A stretch of 50,286 nucleotides of DNA, from contig JABEUN010000036.1 in the NCBI GenBank assembly GCA_013044385.1, forward strand, positions 1 to 50,286. Reading direction: 5' to 3'. A model generated the notes under the pieces. It did no database searches, was not told the origin of the DNA, and worked only from the letters and a program-made list of their open reading frames with translations. The stretch is from Acidimicrobiaceae bacterium (lineage in GTDB: Bacteria > Actinomycetota > Acidimicrobiia > Acidimicrobiales > Acidimicrobiaceae). The position numbers and the translations under genes were made by a program. Positions 46,355 to 50,286 of the stretch are shown piece by piece (position 1 is the first letter of the stretch; each line of letters starts with the position of its first letter).

Positions 46355-47854
46355 TTGCGAGCTCTGATTTCGCTTTATGACAAGGCTGGACTTGTCGAGT
46401 TTGCTTCGGGACTGGTGGAACTGGGAGTCGAGATCCTCTCCTCCGGCGGAACCTCAGCCAAGCTCGCTGAGGCCGGTATTCCTCATGTGAGCACGGACGA
46501 ATTAACCGGTTTCACCGAGATGCTTTCAGGCAGGGTCAAAACACTGCACCCAGCGATACATGCGGGGATTCTTGCGGATCGATCCAAGCCAGAGCACCTC
46601 GCAGATCTTGCAGATGCCGAGATTGGCCAGATCGATATCGTGGTTGTGAACCTGTACCCTTTCACCTCCGATCCAAGCGTTGAACTTATCGATGTGGGTG
46701 GACCGACGATGATTAGGGCGGCAGCCAAGAACCACTTTTCGGTCGCTTCGGTCGTTGACCCCTTGGACTACCCGCTCGTCCTCGACGAGATCCGAGATTT
46801 TGGGGAGGTTAGGGCCTCTACGAGGAGATCTCTGGCATACAAGGCGTTCAGGGTCGTTTCGGATTATGATTCGGCCATCGCATCCTGGCTAGCAACCGAG
46901 GAGCCTGTGCCTGGGTATCCGATCCGACTAAACGTCGGTCTCAACAAGATAAGGGACCTGCGTTATGGTGAGAACCCTCACCAGAGTGGAGCCCTCTATT
47001 CAGCGGGCGCCTCGGTGTGGAGTGGTGCCGAGTGGATCTCAGGTTTGCAACCTTCTTATCTGAACATATTCGATGCAGACGCCGCTTGGCGCCTACTTTG
47101 GGACCTTCCAAAGGGTCGACCTGCCTGTGTGATAGTGAAGCACGCCAATCCATGTGGGGTAGCGATAGCAGACACTGTCGTGGATGCGTATCAAGCGGCC
47201 TTCGATTGTGACCCGATATCGGCTTTCGGTGGCATCGTGGCACTGTCGCACACAGTCGATCTCGCGTTGGCTACGACGATAGCTGGAAGACCCAAGGCCG
47301 ATGTGATTGTGGCGCCTGGATTCGACCAGGACGCTGTTGATCTATTGGCGTCCAAGAGGAAGAATACGAGACTCCTCCGGCTCGGAATGACAAGTGCTCC
47401 TGAACTGCAGATCAGGTCTCTTACAGATGCGTACCTCGTCCAGAGTCAGGACCAGATCGATTCACCCGACAGCTGGCAGCTTGTTGCCGGTGAAAAGGCT
47501 GATCAAGGGATGATGGACGACTTAGTTATGGCCTGGACAACTTGTGCAAGAACGACTTCAAATTCGATCGTCATTGTCAAGTCGAACAGGGCAGTTGGTG
47601 TGGGGGCCGGTCAGCAGAATCGCGTGGATTCCGCCAAGATAGCCGCAAGCAAGGCGGCCGCACTTGCAATGGGGGCAGCCGCGGCTTCCGATGCTTTCTT
47701 TCCATTTCCGGATGGACTCGAGACCCTCTCTCAGGCGGGTGTCCGGGCCGTTGTTGCGCCATCTGGCTCGATCAGGGATCAGGAGATCATCGAGGTGGCC
47801 GAGGCCTTGGGAATCACGCTCTATTTCACCACCTCTAGACACTTCAGGCACTGA
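46355..47854 (+). CDS. purH: Bifunctional AICAR formyltransferase / IMP cyclohydrolase
   Basis: Last two steps to IMP. The N-terminal cyclohydrolase (MGS-like) domain shows 'ILSSGGTSAKLAEAG' and 'RVKTLHPAIHAGIL'; the transformylase domain shows 'LRYGENPHQSG', 'VKHANPCGVAIA' (catalytic Lys-His) and 'SDAFFPFPDG'. 499 residues from TTG 46355, which follows AGGTGG by five bases and gives the typical 'RALISLYDKAGLVEFA'. The frame opens earlier at 46346. folD begins two bases after the stop. Confidence 0.96.
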   Translation: MRALISLYDKAGLVEFASGLVELGVEILSSGGTSAKLAEAGIPHVSTDELTGFTEMLSGRVKTLHPAIHAGILADRSKPEHLADLADAEIGQIDIVVVNLYPFTSDPSVELIDVGGPTMIRAAAKNHFSVASVVDPLDYPLVLDEIRDFGEVRASTRRSLAYKAFRVVSDYDSAIASWLATEEPVPGYPIRLNVGLNKIRDLRYGENPHQSGALYSAGASVWSGAEWISGLQPSYLNIFDADAAWRLLWDLPKGRPACVIVKHANPCGVAIADTVVDAYQAAFDCDPISAFGGIVALSHTVDLALATTIAGRPKADVIVAPGFDQDAVDLLASKRKNTRLLRLGMTSAPELQIRSLTDAYLVQSQDQIDSPDSWQLVAGEKADQGMMDDLVMAWTTCARTTSNSIVIVKSNRAVGVGAGQQNRVDSAKIAASKAAALAMGAAAASDAFFPFPDGLETLSQAGVRAVVAPSGSIRDQEIIEVAEALGITLYFTTSRHFRH

Positions 47855-47855
47855 T

Positions 47856-48716
47856 ATGACTGCGAATATCCTTGACGGTGAGTTCGTCGCGGCCACGGTC
47901 AGGAACCGTGTGGCAACCGAGGTGGCAGAGTTGGCACGTCGGGGCAAAAACGTTGGACTTGGGACCATCCTTGTGGGTGAGGATGAGGCCAGTGCCAGAT
48001 ACGTCGAGATGAAACATCGCGACTGCGCAGAGGTCGGTATCTCGTCAGCTCACCTACACCTGGGGCAGGGTGTGAGTACTGCAGAGGTTCTCGAGGCAGT
48101 CCAGGAGTTCAATGCTAGGCCCGACGTGGATGCATATCTGGTCCAGTTGCCACTTCCTAATGGTGTAGATGAACAGGTAGTACTCTCGGCGGTCGAACCG
48201 TCTAAAGATGTGGACGGGCTACATCCGTTCAACCTTGGCCTGTTGGTTATGGGTAGACCTGGACCCCTTCCCTGCACCCCGGCCGGAATTGTAGAACTTC
48301 TGACGCACTTTGGGATCGACCCATCAGGCAAGCACGTGGCAATTCTTGGGCGGGGCCTTACTATAGGTCGACCCCTGGCACTACTGCTCGCGCTGAAGAG
48401 ACCAAAATGCAACGCAGCCGTGTCGGTCGTCCACACTGGAATTGCCAATCCCGAGCTGATAGTCAGAACAGCAGATATTGTCATCTCAGCTGCTGGCTCA
48501 CCCGGCGTGGTCAAAGCCTCCTGGATCAAGCCTGGCGCAGTCGTCGTCGGAGCTGGAACATCCTGGGAGGGACGACGGATCGTTTCCGACCTCGATGATG
48601 AAGTTGCATCTGTCGCATCCTGGGTGACTCCCAGATTGGGTGGAGTTGGTCCGATGACAAGGGCGATGTTGTTGGTGAATGCCCTTGAGGCGGCGAAGAG
48701 GAATCTGGGCAGTTGA
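47856..48716 (+). CDS. folD: Methylene-THF dehydrogenase / methenyl-THF cyclohydrolase
   Basis: Interconverts 5,10-methylene-, methenyl- and 10-formyl-THF, supplying the formyl donor used by PurN and PurH. Catalytic Lys in 'ARYVEMKHRDC', 'VQLPLPNGV', 'LPCTPAGIVELL', 'GRGLTIGRPLALLL' and 'GGVGPMTRAMLL'. 286 residues from ATG 47856, one base after the purH stop; the frame is open into purH, but that part is not FolD. The stop overlaps metF. Confidence 0.96.
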   Translation: MTANILDGEFVAATVRNRVATEVAELARRGKNVGLGTILVGEDEASARYVEMKHRDCAEVGISSAHLHLGQGVSTAEVLEAVQEFNARPDVDAYLVQLPLPNGVDEQVVLSAVEPSKDVDGLHPFNLGLLVMGRPGPLPCTPAGIVELLTHFGIDPSGKHVAILGRGLTIGRPLALLLALKRPKCNAAVSVVHTGIANPELIVRTADIVISAAGSPGVVKASWIKPGAVVVGAGTSWEGRRIVSDLDDEVASVASWVTPRLGGVGPMTRAMLLVNALEAAKRNLGS

Positions 48717-49588
48717 CATCCATACTCCAGAGGATCCGGTCTCCCGAACCCACCTTTTCGATAGAGCTGTGGCCGGCAAGAACTGTCGAGGCCACAGTTC
48801 GGCTTAATGCGGCGCTCCCGGTCATTACGTCGCTCGAGCCCACATTCATGTCGATCACCTATGGCGCCGGGGGATCCACCCGAGACAGAACACATAGTCT
48901 CGTCGTGCGAATCGTCCATGAAACTGGACTTGATGCTGTTGCGCACCTGACGTGTGCCTCCCACACGAGACAGGAACTCGAATGGATCCTGGACAGGTAT
49001 AGACGTGCGGGCGTAAGTACAATTCTTGCCCTTCGAGGCGATCCACCGCTTGACGGTCAGTCAGAGTTGAAGGACGGTGAACTCAAGCATGCAGTCGAAC
49101 TCGTGAGACTTGCCAGGCAGACAGGGGACTTCACCGTTGCTGTCGCGGCACATCCCGAGGGACACCCGAACGCATCCTCCAGAGCTGAGGATGAGGGGCA
49201 TTTCGTGGCCAAATTGGAGGAGGCGGACTTTGCCATCAGCCAGTTTTTCTTCACCGAGGACGTCTATTTGGACTTCGTGGAAAGAGTAAGGGCCAAAGGA
49301 GCAACTAAACCGATACTTCCCGGCATAATGGCACCCAAATCAGTGAACGGACTCTTCAAGATGTCCGAACTATCCGGCGCAAGTATTCCAGCGCCGATGC
49401 GGGCCGAGTTTCTCAGGTTCGCTGACGATCCAGTTTCGATTCGCCGACTGGGAGTCGATGTGGCAATCTCGTTGGCAAGAGGCCTGCTTGAAGCTGGGGT
49501 ACCTGGAGTGCACATCTACTCGATGAACTCACTCGAATCGACAGTGGAGATCCACGAAGGAATTGCCGACCTGCTGGTGGTTGAGTAG
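48713..49588 (+). CDS. metF: Methylenetetrahydrofolate reductase
   Basis: FAD enzyme reducing methylene-THF to methyl-THF for methionine synthesis. 'FSIELWPAR' carries the catalytic Glu, then 'SITYGAGGSTRDRT', 'ALRGDPPL' (FAD-contact Asp), 'AHPEGHPNA', 'ISQFFFTEDVYLDFV' and 'GVPGVHIYSMNS'. 291 residues. TTG start overlaps the folD stop (TTGA), so folate carbon can be sent to either purines or methionine from one operon. Confidence 0.93.
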   Translation: MTSILQRIRSPEPTFSIELWPARTVEATVRLNAALPVITSLEPTFMSITYGAGGSTRDRTHSLVVRIVHETGLDAVAHLTCASHTRQELEWILDRYRRAGVSTILALRGDPPLDGQSELKDGELKHAVELVRLARQTGDFTVAVAAHPEGHPNASSRAEDEGHFVAKLEEADFAISQFFFTEDVYLDFVERVRAKGATKPILPGIMAPKSVNGLFKMSELSGASIPAPMRAEFLRFADDPVSIRRLGVDVAISLARGLLEAGVPGVHIYSMNSLESTVEIHEGIADLLVVE

Positions 49589-49610
49589 CTGTCGAACAGC
49601 GAAAGATCGT

Positions 49611-49640
49611 CCATTAGCCTCTCGACTTTTCGACTAATGG
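49611..49640. other. Inverted repeat between convergent metF and lysE-like genes
   Basis: CCATTAG (49611-49617) and CTAATGG (49634-49640) flank a TCGA-CTTT-TCGA core, giving a two-part stem. It overlaps the last codons of the exporter gene. There is no T-tract on either side, so a bidirectional terminator is possible but not shown. Confidence 0.3.
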
Positions 49641-50275
49641 TAGCCACGGCTAACAAAAAGCAAAAGAATACCAAGCGTGGCGATGACCGCACCGCCGATC
49701 CTCGAAAGTTGGACGAGCCGATGCGGATTCGTTGACAACCACCACCTGACCTTTCCTGCAAGTATTCCCCAAGCGCTGTCCGAGACAAGGGCTGTCACAG
49801 CAAAGATTGAGCAGAGAAGCAGTATCTGGAGTGGAACGTCGGTGGATCCTGTGGCGAAGCCGGGTACAACCGCAGCGAGGAAGATCGCAGATTTCGGGTT
49901 ACTCACGCCGACGATAAGGCCCTCCCGAACCAGCCTAATTCTCGATTGACCCTCAACTTTGATGGACTGCTGTGTAGCTGCAAGATTCGCCTTGGTCGCG
50001 GTTTTAAGTCCCAGATATACGAGGTAGGCGGCTCCGACGAGGCGAAATGCGTCAAAAGCCAAGGTGGAGTGCTCCACCAGTGTTCCTACCCCGAAAGCGA
50101 CCAGAATCCCCTGAATAGCGATTCCCATCGTGTTTCCTACAACAGTCAGGACTGCACCGAGCGGTCCGAAGATGATGCCGCGAGAGACAGTGAACAGAAC
50201 GCTTGGCCCAGGAACGACGATCAGGATCGTTGAAAGCAGTAGAAAGGTGAAGAGGTGTGACCCATTAACCACCAA
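49634..50275 (-). CDS. LysE/RhtB-family amino acid exporter
   Basis: Small inner-membrane exporter, 213 residues with about six helices. 'LIVVPGPSVLFTVSRGIIFGP' in two halves is the family's N-terminal signature (P-G-P), and 'GLIVGVSNPKSAIFLAAVVPGF' (N-P-K) is the second. TTG 50275 or GTG 50272 can start it, but the frame is open to the window edge, so the true start may lie outside. Substrate unknown. Convergent with metF. Confidence 0.88.
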   Translation of the reverse strand: MVVNGSHLFTFLLLSTILIVVPGPSVLFTVSRGIIFGPLGAVLTVVGNTMGIAIQGILVAFGVGTLVEHSTLAFDAFRLVGAAYLVYLGLKTATKANLAATQQSIKVEGQSRIRLVREGLIVGVSNPKSAIFLAAVVPGFATGSTDVPLQILLLCSIFAVTALVSDSAWGILAGKVRWWLSTNPHRLVQLSRIGGAVIATLGILLLFVSRGYH

Positions 50276-50286
50276 GACGAGTCTAG

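Overview
The window looks like chromosomal core sequence from an actinobacterium. The pointers are a PASTA-domain Ser/Thr kinase, a class E/F-type sortase, a GuaB3-family protein beside guaA, PcrA-type helicase architecture, SCP2 and acyl-CoA dehydrogenase genes, frequent GTG/TTG starts, and probably leaderless genes with TANNNT -10 boxes. Base composition is only moderately GC-rich by eye, which together with the gene content suggests an Acidimicrobiia-like lineage rather than Streptomyces or Mycobacterium; this placement is inference. I saw no tRNA, rRNA, transposase, phage gene or CRISPR array.

Layout. 1-1936: 3' part of a PASTA kinase gene. 1956-6201: lipid/acyl-CoA genes (SCP2 protein, hotdog thioesterase, acyl-CoA carboxylase beta subunit, stand-alone biotin carrier, acyl-CoA dehydrogenase). 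6693-7436: sortase. 7789-11737: a compact, overlapping redox operon (anchored Ser/Ala-rich stub, ApbE flavin transferase, ferric-reductase-like cytochrome b, NuoF-like flavoprotein, 3-Cys ferredoxin). 11739-13174: a PH-like membrane protein and an alpha/beta hydrolase, separated by a striking perfect hairpin. 13257-16511: gatCAB. 16595-21929: ilvD, then a BCAA leader peptide with attenuator, then ilvBNC. 21930-24216: an ABC exporter pair. 24304-28554: divergent valS and cysS. 28651-30750: a second acyl-CoA dehydrogenase and lspA. 30751-31657: about 900 nt without a convincing gene. 31658-35879: phosphate uptake genes in the order pstB-pstS-pstC-pstA behind a probable PHO box. 36220-41150: guaB3-guaA-pcrA. 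41255-45495: an acyl-CoA ligase, a B12-binding protein and sucCD. 45668-49588: purN, purH, folD, metF, a one-carbon/purine block. 49634-50275: a LysE-type exporter at the right edge.

How the genes work together. Most of the window is housekeeping: BCAA synthesis under apparent translational attenuation, amidotransferase charging of Gln/Asn-tRNA, purine and folate metabolism, and phosphate uptake under apparent PhoP/RegX3-type control. The least ordinary part is the redox operon at 7.8-11.7 kb. It has every part of an NADH- or ferredoxin-driven transmembrane electron route with a flavinylation enzyme, but the expected FMN-acceptor protein seems reduced to its membrane anchor and linker. The clearest regulatory find is the 13-residue leader peptide (Leu-Ile-Val-Val-Leu run) and terminator ahead of ilvB.
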